From Ulota crispa (taxonomy: Eukaryota > Streptophyta > Bryopsida > Orthotrichales > Orthotrichaceae), in NCBI GenBank assembly GCA_963920765.1, contig OY987245.1, positions 22,522,727-22,586,726 on the forward strand: a stretch of 64,000 nucleotides of DNA, written 5' to 3'. The notes under the pieces are model-generated. The model saw only the letters and a list, made by a program, of their open reading frames with translations, ran no database searches and was not told the DNA's origin. Below, piece after piece: positions 1 through 14,200 of this stretch. A program made the position numbers and the translations under genes. Position 1 is the first letter of the stretch. Each line of letters begins with the position of its first letter.

Positions 1-135
1 ATCTAACAAATAAGTAGAAACTAGATACTTTTATCTTGGTGACATTTAATGAACTTTTATAAAATGGAATATCTAAAACCAACAATGAGAAATGCTTCTA
101 AGTTCCTTAAACATTTTTTAATTTTTTAATTTTCT

Positions 136-861
136 TAACCCTTAAAATTCATTTGTGTTTACATGCTCAAATGCTTGAAACTGACCTCTTAGTATATTAA
201 TTAGTGGATCAAATTTTTGAATATTTTTCAATAACTCAACTACAAGATCTATTTTTTTGCTTACTTATGTACACTCTCTCAAAATCTCAAACTTTGTAAG
301 GGCGTATTTCATTAGATAACAACACCCAAAGTAGGATCAAAAATTTGTTTGAAGCTTCGCTAAAATGAAAATATTGATTTTGGTCATCCAAAATGATATT
401 GTCCACATTATGAATTTCTCGTGCAATTTGAATTTCTTGTAGAGCATGAAGTTGGCTATATGCCTCACAAATTTCCTGATCATCCAATGCTTAAAACATA
501 GTGGAAAAAAAAATGGAAGCTAGAACTACTTTATTAAAATTGTCATTACACTAAGAAAACTTCACTAAAGAGATTCTTATAGTAGTAAATCTCAATTACA
601 AAATCTGCAGGCAACATCCTTCCCAATCTCTTTGTTTCTGGATTTTTTTAGGGATGCCCATGTTGACACCTAAATTACATATGATACCATATCTTACTAA
701 AAAATTATTTAACTCTAGTTTTTTTGGGGGAAAATACAAATTTTTCAATATGAGCATATACACCCTTATTTTTATAATCTTGTCTCAAGTATTTACACTG
801 AAAATGCTTGCTCAAATATCCAAAAAGCCCAAAGTGGGCTCCTTAGTCCTTTAGGGGTTAA
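136..861. mobile_element. TTAA-type element, poorly bounded
   Basis: The right end is a clear subfamily end, CCTTTAGGGGTTAA at about 848-861. A TTAACCCTT at 136 is the only candidate left end, but the tentative exon lies between them, so the left limit may instead be near 640. Confidence 0.35.
293..489 (-). CDS. possible next dynein heavy chain exon (tentative)
   Basis: An open stretch of 65 codons containing EICEAYSQLHALQEIQIARE and NVDNIILDDQNQ, which could match the family segment 'DI..Y..L...I...E....I..I.LD...LK'. The acceptor ttaag would require a preceding exon that ends in phase 2 relative to exon 15. About 100 family residues expected between exon 15 and here were not found in 490-3181. 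The donor gtttga is poor. The C-terminal part (SNKFLILLW...) fits the family badly and may be intron. Confidence 0.4.
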
Positions 862-956
862 CCAATTTTGAAGATTTATTACATTTGAAAAAATGCTTAT
901 ATTGTTGTAGTTCCAATGAAAAAAATATTAACATTCCTGCACTTGGGTTGAGGACT

Positions 957-1870
957 TTAACCCTTTAGAGACCATTGAACCATATTTTGGTTTGGGAGAG
1001 TAGTTTTGGCCTATATAGTAAAATCACTCACTAATTTGGAAAATGATCTTGAAGAACGCTTGTGATCACAAGAATTTTGCATCCAACCCAAAAAATGACA
1101 TTAGAATCGGATATGGGAGTTGATAAATAATGGTGTTTATACATCATGGCCTCAAAATACGTATCCATATTTGGTCAAAGATGGATCAAAGCAACAACAC
1201 AATACATCAAACATCCAAGAAGAATGCCACATTTCAATTGTGCAATCTTAAAAACCTTCAAATTACTCAAGAAATATGCTTGTATTGTTTCTCTATACGG
1301 TAGTTGTACAATTGTACTATTTGAAAATCCATTGAAATGATGCTATCAATTTACTATAAAAAAAGTTCATCCTACATTTAAGGCCAATTCTTGATTGCTT
1401 TCACCAATCAGATTTTTTGTAACAATTACCAAATTTCTTGTAGAACCATTTTAGGGTAGCAAAGAAAGTGGGATTTTTGACCCTATTTGTCCGCTTAGCT
1501 ACACCTTGTGATTGCTATTTTTGTCTATTTTGAGTGAAATTAATCTTGTTGGAAAGGTGGGAAACCCTGCTTTTTAGAAATGTAAGGCTTTTCTCAATCA
1601 AAACTTGCATGAAGTGCTACCATTCAAAACCACACACGCATGAAAAACTAGAGATTTCCCATATACGGCTCACTCAATCATTATAATATTTCACCTCCAA
1701 CGGTAGATCTAGCTCAAATTTTGATGCATTGCAGCAAACAAGGTGTCCTTCATATTTGTACTATTGAATTATTCAAATTGGGTCCATGTTTGTTTCAAAT
1801 GCACATCTAATCTTATTGCCCTTGTTTCCGGTGGATTTTGGGAAAATGTGTGTGGTCTTTAAAGAGTTAA
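957..1870. mobile_element. TTAA-flanked element B, copy 1
   Basis: A 914-bp element bounded by TTAA at both ends. The inverted ends are TTAACCCTTTAGAGACCA and the complement of TGGTCTTTAAAGAGTTAA. The copy at 53464-54379 is nearly identical over its full length, so the family moved recently. TTAA targets with CCCT-type ends are the hallmark of piggyBac elements. No transposase is present; it holds only short open frames. Confidence 0.85.
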
Positions 1871-2331
1871 GCAGTTATCTCATGGAAGCTATAAAATTTA
1901 AGTCATACATGTTTAACCAGTCCCATGCGCAACTATAACTCACAAAGACTTGATACAAGGCAACATTTATTTTTGGAAAATGATTTTGTCTACCGAATTT
2001 AGATTTCTATCAATACAAAATTGCAGTTTTTACTATAATATGTAATTATGTTTAAATCCAACATTAATTGTTTTGTTGCATGGGGATTACTTGACAACAA
2101 AATAAGTCACTAGTTACAAGAATAATCTATCAAAAGGGTCATGGAAATTATATACACAAACCACAATTAATCCATAATATAACACCTTGGTCTTCAATTG
2201 TTAAAAAGATGACATGTATAGGCAAAACAGTAGAAACTATTAATTGTACATTCATTTATCACAGCATGTGAAATTCAATGTGTAGTGTACGTGCGTTGTT
2301 TCATAGACTGAGTTAAAAACATAAAATTCAT

Positions 2332-3056
2332 TTAACCCCGTTGGCCCTGTTGGGAGACAAATGGGACTTTGGGCATGTACCTCTGGCTAAACTATTTTGT
2401 GTGATCTTTTGAAATTTTTATGGAAGATGGGGAATTCCAAAATCTATGTGGGCATTTAGTTTTTTCTTCATTCTGACATTTATTGAAGAAGTTAAAAATG
2501 AAAATTTGGAAAACAACAATTTGTGGGCAGCCCAAAAACTTTTTTAACAATTGCAGTTTTTTCAAATAAAATTACAAAATAGGTTCTTAGAATTATATAT
2601 ACATGAGGAGCTTTGAATCATTTAATTTTGATAAATGAGATGAAAGTTACAAGAAATTTTAGTTTGTAGGTAGGTATGGAGTCTCTCAAAACCATACCTA
2701 TTGGCAAACTAAATTCTTGTAACTTTCATCTCATTTATCAAAATTGAATGATTCAAAGCTCCTCATGTATATATAATTCTAAAAAACCTATTTCATAGTT
2801 TTATATGAAAAAATTGCGCATTTAAAAAAAAAATTTGGACTGCCCGCCAATCGTTGTTTTCCAAATTTTCATTTTTGACTTTTTCAATAAATGTCAGAAT
2901 AAAAAAAACTAGATGCCCACATAGGTCTTGGAATTCCCCATCTTCCATAAAATTTTCAAAAAAATTGCACAAAGTAGTTTAGTCATAATTTAACCATAGA
3001 TACATGCCCGAAATTCCATATGTCCCCCTGGAGGGACAACAGTCCTTAGGGGTTAA
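2332..3056. mobile_element. TTAA-flanked fold-back element (tail-to-tail)
   Basis: A 725-bp palindrome. The two arms of about 350 bp face each other around 2680 and each equals the 'tail' half of the longer TTAA elements (catgtacc..., ...gaattcccc motifs). A second element of the same build lies at 48844-49572. Confidence 0.85.
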
Positions 3057-3181
3057 ACTATATATATAATCAATTATAGAAAATCCATTATGTACTCAAT
3101 ATTCAACACCGTATTTCTTTTTTCTGTTCTAACTATATGTTTCAATGGTATTTTCAAAAACAAATGCAAATGTTCACTTAC

Positions 3182-3346
3182 TTGCAATGACGGAGATATT
3201 TTTACATGATTGCTCGATTTTTGAAGCAATGACATTGTTTTGAACAAAGGGTTTAGAGTCTTGGCTTCAGGACTAACAACCTTTGCAAGTTGAGCCAGTG
3301 ATTGGACTACAGACTTTCGTAAAGCATTCTCCATTTCAACCTCAAT
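3182..3346 (-). CDS. dynein heavy chain, visible exon 15
   Basis: 55 codons, IEVEMENALRKSVVQSLAQL then AKVVSPEAKTLNPLFKTMSL and KISPSLQ. It matches the family's 'D..ME.ALR..V..SL.EL.KAI.GD.KT.P.PLF.V...L......EFSP.LQ'. The acceptor is accag and the donor gtaagt, phase 0. Confidence 0.95.
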
Positions 3347-5176
3347 CTGGTAAACAAATGTTTTGAACGTATTAGAATCATAAAAAAAAATCTAAAATGA
3401 AACCTTAATTAAATTATTCCAAATTTAAAACTAATCAAAACACACCATGTGTCCAAATTGATCATTATTTAAACTACACAATGATGGATTAAATACCCCT
3501 AGGAATTTTTATTATTTTCATTAAATAATTTCCAAAATCTTTTAAAGTGTAGATGACATCTTTACAATTAAATAAAGTAAAACATACCCTTCCACGATAC
3601 TCATCCCAAGCTATCTGCACTTCTTCCAAGTCACTTGAACACTTTTCATAAGATGTTGCCAAATTTTCTTTTAAACTAAAGTAAGCTCTTTCAAATTTCT
3701 CACGCATAGTTGATCTATGTTTTATTTGTATTTCTTCAAATTCACTTATTTCATATATTTTCTTCTTCTCTAAGCTTATTAAATAGCTTGCACTTATGTC
3801 ATGACAAGTTTTACTGATCCTTATGCAAGAACCCTCAATATGCGTAATTGTTGATTCCACCACCAAACAACATATATGTGCAATTTGAAGAAAATCGTGT
3901 ACAGTGCTATGGGAGCTTAACCATGTGAGCTGTTCGGCATAAAAAGTTGTGTATCAATGCAAGTAGATTTTTATTGAAACATTTTTAATACAGAAAATGG
4001 AATTTCTATCAAATAAAAAATAACAAGATGGACAAAATTTCTATAAAGTATCAGATTTAAAATTCGAAAAACAGCAAATCATATAATAATAACTGTATAA
4101 AGAACGGAACAATACAAATAAATAAATTGCATACTAAAAAAAATTCATACTTGTTTAGAACTAGATAGTATATCCCAAAGAAAAAACGTTTAACATCACA
4201 ATAAGTTCTTGTTAAAAATTATTTAAACCCAATGAAGACATTTCAATAATACTTTGCTTGAAAAAATTGACCATTTGTAGAAAGGATCATCTTATAAACA
4301 ACATCTAAATTTTCCCATTGTAATTCTATATAAATAGTAAATTATCTTGTATTTTGGTGTCATTCTTATTAAGAAAAGAGTATGTTAGTTTTAATTTTTT
4401 GTTTTGAGCTACTCTTTCTGCAAATAAAATGTAAAAGTCCATAGTTAAAAGGGAATTTGTAAAATTTTATGACCAATTTGTGTCTTTTTGTGTTGTGTTT
4501 TCAAGTTATATCTTAACCCCTACAGGCCTGAGTGGTCCCTCGAGGGCCAAGTGGGGTTTCAAGCATGTACCTACAGCTAAACTACTTTATGTTATTTTTC
4601 TGAAACTTTTATTGAAGGTGGGGAATTCAAAAATATACGTGGGCATCTAATTTTTTTCTTAATTCTAACATTTATTGAAGAAGTTATGCATGAATAATTG
4701 AAAAACAAGGGAGAAGCGAGCAACCCCCAAAAAAACAAAATTGTGTTTTTTTATAATAAAAATAGGAAATTGGTTCCTTAGATTTTTATGTATGTGGGAA
4801 GCTTTGAATCGTTCAACTTTGATTGATGAGATGAAAGTTATGAGAAGTTTTAGTTTGCTAGTAGGTATGGGACTCCCAAACCTCCATTCCTTTTGCCCCT
4901 TGTAAAATTTGGTGCTTTACTTTTTTGAGCTCTTTGTGTATTTGTTTTTTGACTTTTTTATTTTCAAGTTGTAGTACACTAAGATTCCTTGGTTTTTGCC
5001 ATTTGGATCATAATAGGTCATATTTCTATATTTTACATAAATTCTCCAATTTTGCCTAGTGTACATGCAAATTTCATGACCTTATAGCATTGCAATATTT
5101 TACAAAGTATGATTCACACCTCCAATTCATTTGAAAATTCTCCCACACATACCTAACTTAGTCTTCTACATGGAAG

Positions 5177-5222
<46 letters not shown>

Positions 5223-8200
5223 GATTTTGTGTAAAGCAATTTTTGTGATATAGGAGTGGTCAAAGGGTTCTAAAATTTTTGGGTAGTAGGGATTTTTTAT
5301 TTTTTATTTTTTATTTTTTTTTCCACTTTAGATGTCAATATCTCACTCCCCTACATCTAGAATGACCTGATTTTTCCCCGCAAGTACCCCAAAGTCTAGG
5401 GTAAGATCTTTTGATTGAATTTTTGAAAACAACTTTTTTCCTACCATTCTACTTATTCCTCCAAAAGTGACAGTTTTAAGTGGCTTTCACAGAAAAAGGG
5501 CTTGGGCCTTTAGGGGTTAATGTTAAAACCAACGTAACATACATTTCACAATACCTGTACAGATGGTTATCTTTCTGCTTACATGCATGAAACAATTGTA
5601 AACTGATTTTTTAAAGTGTTAAAATATGTATAACTGCACTAAAAATATCCAATCCAATTCATTGACTAAAGGAATTCATTTGTATCTTAATTTATATATA
5701 AACACAGTGAAAATCAAGTAAATATCAAATGAGCCTTACTTCGTGAATGCCTCGTTGCATAGAATTATTAACTTGAATAACACAATCTGTTACAAGACCC
5801 CTCATTATTAAATCCATGTTTCTTAAGAGCTGCATAGCGAAACATTCAAGAGCAGAGTATGTTATTAATGTTTTTGAATTTTAAAACCATTTGTAATCAC
5901 AATTTTATACTTGAATTCTTGAAATTATTCTTTAACAAATCAGTTATGTACATTTTAAAAGGTTCAATTACACATTAAGAAAATACAAGTGTTATTGTTT
6001 TTTATTTTATTAATCTAGATTAAATTGAGGTACTTAATCTTACATAAATTTGAATTTTGGAATTTGTAGAGAAATTTATGGTTTATTTGTGAAAACAAGA
6101 AATGTTATAATATAGTATTCTAAGACATAAAATACGGAAGATGCTAGATCACACTATTACGACCTCTATTATGGAATTAATTTATATTTGATTACGAGAA
6201 ATTTATGATGATACTCCTTAAATTTGCAAAATATGTATAGATGTATCTGGTTTTCAGAAATTACATAAATACTTTTGGATCATAGATTTCACGTGTTTGT
6301 TTTGTTGTGCATATCACTTCCTTCTTTCTTTGTGCGTAAGCAAAACAAAAAGAAACATTGTGCCCCGCAAAGGGAGAAGGGAATGACACACACCAAAACA
6401 AACATGTGAAAATTATGATCTAAGAATATTTATGCAATTTCTGAATACCACAAGCATCTATACATTTATTGCAAATTTCAGGGGTATCCATCAAAATTTT
6501 CCTTATTTAAAACACAATTAAAAGAAATCAAGAGAATAAAGAGGATAAGAAAGTCAGTTATTTATTCTTAAAATCAGAATTGATTGAATGTTAATGCAAA
6601 GTGAAATAAAAAGTTCATATTTATAACAAGTAGATGACTATATAAAATAAAACAAGAAGAGCTTCAGGTAGATTACCTTGTTGTAATCGCAAGCCATTCG
6701 GAATACATCATTCATGGTTGACATATAGTTTTGATGTTGAGTTATAAAATTGAGTGCTACCCAAGGGATTTTGAATCCTAGAGCACTCCAATAATGAACC
6801 TATGATTACGATTTTAATTCAAATTTCAAATGACATTTTAATTACTTTCAAGGCAGAACTACACAATCATGTGTTATTCTTGATATATCTATTTCTAAGA
6901 ATACGTCCCAATTTTTTGAATAACTACTAGCATTTCAATGGAACGATTGTATTCAGTAATTTGATCACGATTTTTGCAAAAAAAAAAAAGGGCATTATTT
7001 GTTTGTTTATTTTCTTAATAACAAACACATAATATTCCCATTGTATAAAAGTTCTTGAGCAATTTATGAATGATAATAATTAATATAGATTCATTTGAGC
7101 AAACATTTGCATGTTCATTTTAGGGGAAATTACAAATAGGGGCATGAAAACAAAAAATACTGCACATAGGGGCTTGGTTCCAAAATAGTTACAAACATGG
7201 GCACAATTTCAAAACAAGTAAATTTTGTTATTTTTTCTAATTTTGGCAATGGTTGATTTAGATACATCATATTAAATATTAGTTAACTTTCAAAAAACTT
7301 AAAAGCCTCTTCAAATCAAGCTTAAATAAAGAGATTTTAGCAAAGAGGATAACAATTATTGAAAATATCTCTAAGTTTTGGAAGTTAGCTAACATTTAAT
7401 GTGATGTATCTAACTCAACCAATGTTCAAATCACAAAATCTTACAAAATTACAAATTGTTTTGAAACAATGCCCCTTGTTTGTAACATTCTTTGTTTTCA
7501 TGTCCCTATTTGTAATATCCCCTTCATTTTGTGTCTTGTATAATTTACCTTTTGCAAATAGTTTTGAATTCCAATGAAAACACACTAAATTGGGAAAAAA
7601 GTGACATTGGGCTTTTGGATTTTACAATTTTTAAAGAGTGTTTATTGAATACTCTTTAAAAAACTCAAAATCCAGAAGTCCCAAAATATCACTTTTTTCC
7701 CATTTTATGAATAACACGTTAGATGTTTTTAATATACTAAGGGCATCTCTACTAGTGGCTCCAACACGCTCAAATTGGATGAAAAGTGCTGAGGCCCCTC
7801 TCAAAACCCCCTCAAAACACTCGATCTCAGTGTGTCTAACAAGGGCCCTTCAAGACAAAATTCATTCACTATTCATCCTAAGTTTAGTGAGCTTTCTTCT
7901 CTACTTTCCTTGATAAATGGTCCACTAATTATTTATGGGGAGTGTTGGAGTGCAAGGCCACATTTTTTAACCCCTAAAGGACCAAGCCATTTTTCCTGTG
8001 AAAAACACATAAAACTGTCACTTTTGGGGAAGCAAGTACAATGGTAAGAAAAAAAGTTTTTACAAGAATTCAACCATAAGATCTTATAGTAGACTACAAG
8101 AAGTACATGTGGTAAAAAATTCAGCTCAGTCTACACAAAAATGAGTGAGATGTTTACATCTAAATTGCGGAAATGCGTTTTCTTTGCTGCTGCCCAGAAA

Positions 8201-11200
8201 TTTCAAAAGGCTTTGACCACTCTTAGATCAAAAAAATCACTCTACACAAAGTTGACATTTATTTTTCCTATGTAGGAGACCAAATCAGGTATGTGTGAGA
8301 GAATTTTAAATCAATTGGAATTATACAACATATGGGAAAAAATAGTAAGTAAAAAGAAGTAGAGAATGAGTCAAAACATTGAATTGTTAAGAATTTAATT
8401 ATAAAAATGAAAAATGCAAATCCCAACGGTTATAATATTGTAATAAACAATCTACATCCTTTAGTTTTGTTTTTTTTTCAAAATATCGAGAATTGAGTAA
8501 AATAAAGGACTTCAAAGATTATTTTAGAGTAGAGAATCTAGAACTGCCCGCAAACAAAAACTCCTCATAACTTTCATCTCATTTATCATAATTGAATGAT
8601 TCAAAGCTCCCCACGTCTATATGAGTTTAGAGAACCTATTTCAGATTTTTATTTGAAAGAATGAAATTTTTAAAGAAGTTTTTAGCTGCCCCTCGAACAC
8701 CATTTTTCATAAATTCATGCATAACTTCTTCATCAAATGTTGGAATGAAGAAAAAATTAGATGCCCACGTAGATTTTTGAATTTCCCACCTTCAATAAAA
8801 GTTTCAAAAAATCACAAAAAGTAAATTAGCCATAGGTACATGCCTAAAATTCCATTTGTCCCCCAAGGAGACTTTGGTCCTCTAGGGATTAAAAGCATGG
8901 GTGGAGATCAAGGTGCCTGAGGGCCGACCAAAATAGATGGAAAACTTTGAAAGAGCGCGGACCAGCGGAGATGCCCTAAGAGTTCTTGTGTATCAAATAG
9001 GAGTTTGATGCCCGAAAAAATACAATATTTTGAACATTTACACTTTTAATCCAAGGCTAAGAAAATAATTTGACGACTACTTTTCTATTAATAAGTAATA
9101 TTAATATCCTGTTGTTCCAAAAGTACATGGTACTATATGATGATTGCATCAAAAATTTAAAAGGCTGTACCTTTTTCCTGAAAATACAAACTGGTGCTCT
9201 AGCAAAATTTGAGGTTTTGAAACAACCAATTCTCGAGCCAATTTTAATTTTCATGTTTTAAAACCTTAAAATTTGAAATTTCTATACAAATAATACACTG
9301 AATTTATAAGGTTGAATCAAGTTGGTAATTCAATTATGTTCAATCCTAACACACTATATTGTGGTTTTGGCGTGACTTTGGGATTGAATGAAATCTTATA
9401 ATACTAATTTGTTTAATATTTTTCTTAAGGTAAATGCTCCGAGTCTATTTTTTGCATCAAAAATTTAGTTACGAAAGAAATGGTCATAATTTTTTTATTT
9501 GAGGTTTTATACTAAGATGTCCATTGCAATACTTAATTCTGTAAAGGTATGAGTGTTTGAAAATGGGTCTCAACAAATCAGACCTTGAGGATAAAAATCA
9601 CGTTGAAAGTTCTTTACAAAAAGAAATGTATAGTAGATTTTGCGATTTCAGAAATTGTTTATTGTTACGCAAAGTTTTATCCTTTAACCTCCTATTTTTC
9701 TACATCACCTCAGCTTTAGGTTCAATATCTAAAAAGGATTTAAAATTTGAAATCACAATTTCGAATCCATTGTGATTGAGTGATATAGTTTGTCAACCCA
9801 TATGTGCTATTGATATATTTTATTTTCTTGCAAGATTCAAAACATGTCTTGTTTAATGCAATACAATTTCAATCTCAGAACAAAATCTTGAAGCTAAAAA
9901 ATAGGGTCTTGATACTGCCACCCCCTTTTTGATACTATCACCCCCCTTTTTGATACTATCACCCCCCTTTTTGATACTATCACCCCCTATTTGATACTAT
10001 CACCCCCTTTTTGATACTGCCACCCCTCCTTTACATCATTACTCAAAATTTAGTGGTTTTTGGGGACAATTTTCTTTTGAAAATTTTAGAATTAAAGATG
10101 TATCAAACAAAGTGGTTTTTTATTGGTGTTTTTGAAAATGATAAAATACAATAAATTTTTTTGATAAGAAAAGATAATGGAGTATTGTCTTTCTTATCAA
10201 AAAATTTAATTGCAGTCTATCATTTTGAAAAACACCAACAAAAAATCACTTGGTTTGATACATCTTTAAATTTAATTTAATTTTTTCTAATTGTCCCCAA
10301 AAATCAATAAAATTTGAACAATAATGTAAAGGAGGGGGGTGGTAGTATCAAAAAAGGGGGTGGCCGTAACAAGACCCAAAAAATAAGCTTAGACATGCAG
10401 GGGTTAAGTTTGCAAAACCTAAATTCTACAAACCAAAATTTTGAAACTGTAATCATTATTCAATTTCCATGAAAAGAAGACAATATACCTTAATTCAAAG
10501 CCCCAAGCCAAATTTTTAGATTTTAGTTATCATTTCCATTATTTTTGAATTCAAAACCCGTGTATACTTTCTACCATAAACAATCTTTTTTTTCTTTTCT
10601 AGCTATTAATCGAATATATTCAAATTATACTAGACACAGACTTGTATATTCAAATATCGTATATGGAACGTATGAAAAACGTAAATGTCTATACCTCCTT
10701 AAAAATAGCCAAGACATTAGCATCAAAATGCAACTGAATAACATCATTAATAATATCTTCTAGTAGTGTGATTTGTAGTCTTTTTTCCAAATAAGAATCC
10801 AATGATTCTGTCCATTCAACATACTGACTTTGAACATACTGCATTTAAAAAATTACTTTGTATTACATTACTTTGAAAATGCTTACACACATATATACGT
10901 GAAAAACGTAATATTTTTTATATCTCTTATTTTTGAGGTTATTACACAATCATTGTATGTTTTATAAACCACATTGTGCTTGCAACTAATTGAAATTAAA
11001 TATATATTTATTGCTCAAATTTTCTACGTGCCACTTGAAAGAAAGCGTCAGATATTTTTACTTGGTCAATTCCGGTGACAATTAAATCATATTGAGCACT
11101 AAGGTTTGGACCATTTTGGTTTTCCAAAAGATATGGGGTAGCATGCACCAGCAGTTCCATGGGTTTTAGAAGGCGGTGTTGAAAATGAAAAGCCCATATG

Positions 11201-14200
11201 GCTCCTCCAGCAAAGCGTGGAAATGAATAATCCATTACAGGCCGACGTCGAAGTAAATCAAATTGCCGTTTCATTACAGTTAGCTCTCCCATAAAAGCTA
11301 CAAATACCTATTTAAACATATTTTTAAACGATTTCTTAACAATATGTATATGCTAGGGTAGAAATCATATTTTCAGTTGTGATTAATAATTTCGACAAGT
11401 AAGTTGACTATTTTAAATGATCATCTCAGCAAGTACAAAAAATGAAGGATGGGCTTGAGTGACACTACTTCTTTGCAAAAATAATTAAATTTTATATTTG
11501 AAGCTTATTTGAGTGTAATGATTTTTTGCTGGTTAACCAGGTTTATTTTACGTTAGATTTTAAAACACTAACTCTTACGTTAAATATTAAAAAACTGATT
11601 CTTACTGTTACGCGAAGGCATGTTTCAAGTCTTAAAGCAACCATAAAATGGAATTAAAAAGAAAAAATTGAAGCATAGTTAACCCCTAAAGTACTAAGCT
11701 AAGTTTTTCACTAAAACCGCTCCAAAACTGTCATTTTTAGTACAAGTATCAAATTTTACATTTTTTTGGGAACAAATATAGCCATAAGATCTTGTTCTAC
11801 ACTAGTACCAAAAGATGTGAAAAAAAATTCAAAATTTTTTATCATATAGATTGTAAGATATTTGAGTTTGAATTGACAAAAAGTCAGTTGTTGTCTTTGC
11901 AAAAATCTAGGCAGTTGCACTTCACAAGGTCATATTTGTATGAATTTATTTTGAAAATGGTTGTAGTTTTTTGAATTTGTTCTTCAAAGCAAATTGGGTA
12001 CACACTTGAAAATTTTCAAATCATTTGGAATATTGTAAAACACATGAAAAAAATAGTAAGTAAAAAGTAGAGAATGATTTAAACCACTAAATTGTTAAGA
12101 ATTTAATTATGAAAATGAAAAAATTCAATCCCAATGGTTGTAATGTTGTATTATACAATCTATATATTTTGTTTTTGTTTTTTTTCCAAAATAATAAAAA
12201 TTGAGTAAAATAAAGGATTTGAAAGTTTATTTTAGAATAGAGAATCCATAACTGTCCACAAACAAAATCACCTTATAAATTTCATCTCATTGATCAAAAT
12301 GGAAAAATTAAAAGCTTCCCATGTACATGTAAATCTAAAGAACCCGTTTCAAAAAACAAAATTCAAAAATTGTAATTTAAAAAAAAAGTTTTTTGAGCTG
12401 CCCAAGCTGCCTACCAAGCAAAGAAAACTACTTATCATGTAGTAATTTTTGAACCATGAAGTCAAAAGTTATGAAAACTGTTGGGTCTTAAAGCTACTCC
12501 TTGGACACATCATGTGTGAAAACTTCAAAAAAAAAAATGAAAAACCCATTAATATTGAGCTGCCCAAAATTGCTATGTTGCCAAAAAAAAGAGTGTTAAG
12601 GATATTAGGGGTTAAGCAACTTCACTATGTAAATCTATAGGTTTTATTGAATTGGTTTTATAGAATTGAATTTTATTATTCATTTCACTCGTGTAATTTT
12701 TGGATGTTAAAACAAAAGATATTGACACTCAATTGCACCATGTAAATTGGTAGTATAAGAGTTAAGATCAGAATTTCATCCACACATTAGAATTTTTTTT
12801 TCAAAATTCAGTAGATTTCTTGTCCATTTGGAATGAATTTGGAATAAAATTTCTTCTATGTTGATTGAAGTCTTTTTTATAGTACACAACGCTTTTTTCA
12901 ATTACTGCGCCCCATGCTAATAAGGTAGAAGCAATGTTTTTTTTTTGCCTCATGATGCCACCCCTTTCAAAATTCTCTATTCCTGTGAGGCCATGTGGCA
13001 TGTGGTAGGTGCAAAAAAAGACTCTTACGATAAGAGGCTTGAATTTCATTCAAGCTCTAATTGCGCTCGGCTTAAGGAATGGCTGACATTTGAGGTGAAA
13101 TATCTAGTACTGTGGTTGATGAGTTAGGTAGGTTTAGATGGACAGTTTATGAGCCTCCTACCTTAATGATAATTTGCAAGCCCAAGAAATAGGTTTAGGC
13201 ACATTATTAAAACAATTCTAGGTAATTTTGGTCAATCCAACATAGCCAAGATCACAATATATGATACTATCTCAAATACTATGTTTTAAGTGGCCAATTT
13301 TCAAGGAGATTTTGCAAGCATGTAGCTCAACTATAGAGTGTGTGAAGAATGCTGCATCATAGAAAATCCACCACCAAACTACTATTTGAAAGGCACCAAA
13401 AGGTCATGATCAAAGCCATAGTTGAAGAATAAGGGCAAGATGCAAGCCACATCTTCACACTAATTAAATATAATTCATCCAAATTAATGCAAAGAGGTCT
13501 AGCACTATTCATAATCTTGTATGGTATTAATATTTTTTGTAGTAACAAAATTTAAACTTAAAATAAAAAATATTAGAAAATTTTATTTACAAAAGACTAG
13601 TCTTGTGTATTTAAATTGCACGTTATTACAGCAATGAATGCCCATTTTTCTTAGTGTATTTTGTGTTTTTGTGTCTGTTGTTTTGATAATTAGTGATTGG
13701 CCAAGGGCCAAGGGGCATTAATTTGAAGTTATGAGACGAAAAGACATTCCCAATGAACCTTACTCAAAACCATTGAACACTTCCTACCTTAAAATTTGAA
13801 ATTCTAAGAAGGAGGTGAAGAGGCAAATTGGTTTGAAATTAAAATTTAGAAATTAAACTTCAAACAATAATTAGGTAAATGAAAGGGCATGTTTGTATTT
13901 GTTTAAATTTAAATATGCCTCATTGGATTTTTTTAATTTAATTTTGAAGAAGGTTGAATTTCTTTGTACTCTTTTTATGAATGGCATATATTTCTTTTTA
14001 CATAATTAAATTCAAATGATCATCACAATTTGCTCAAGTTATTGTAAAATATATATTATAATTATCCAATTTAGTTTATTTATTTTCAACAATTTTAGTT
14101 TAATTTAATATCAATCTTTTTGAAAATTTAAGTTTCAACTAAAAATTATAAATCAACTCATCTACCTATGCTAAATGAAAACACCACATTTACCTTTGCT

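Noticed and set aside
1880-1990. Minus-strand stretch reading SYSCAWDWLNMYDLNFIA as the missing dynein exon
   Set aside because: It faintly fits the family's W..Y..LW..D pattern but has no usable donor and abuts the border of element B.
9904-10377. CRISPR-like array because of regularly spaced repeats
   Set aside because: The units are contiguous without spacers and lie in a eukaryotic fold-back element with a target duplication.
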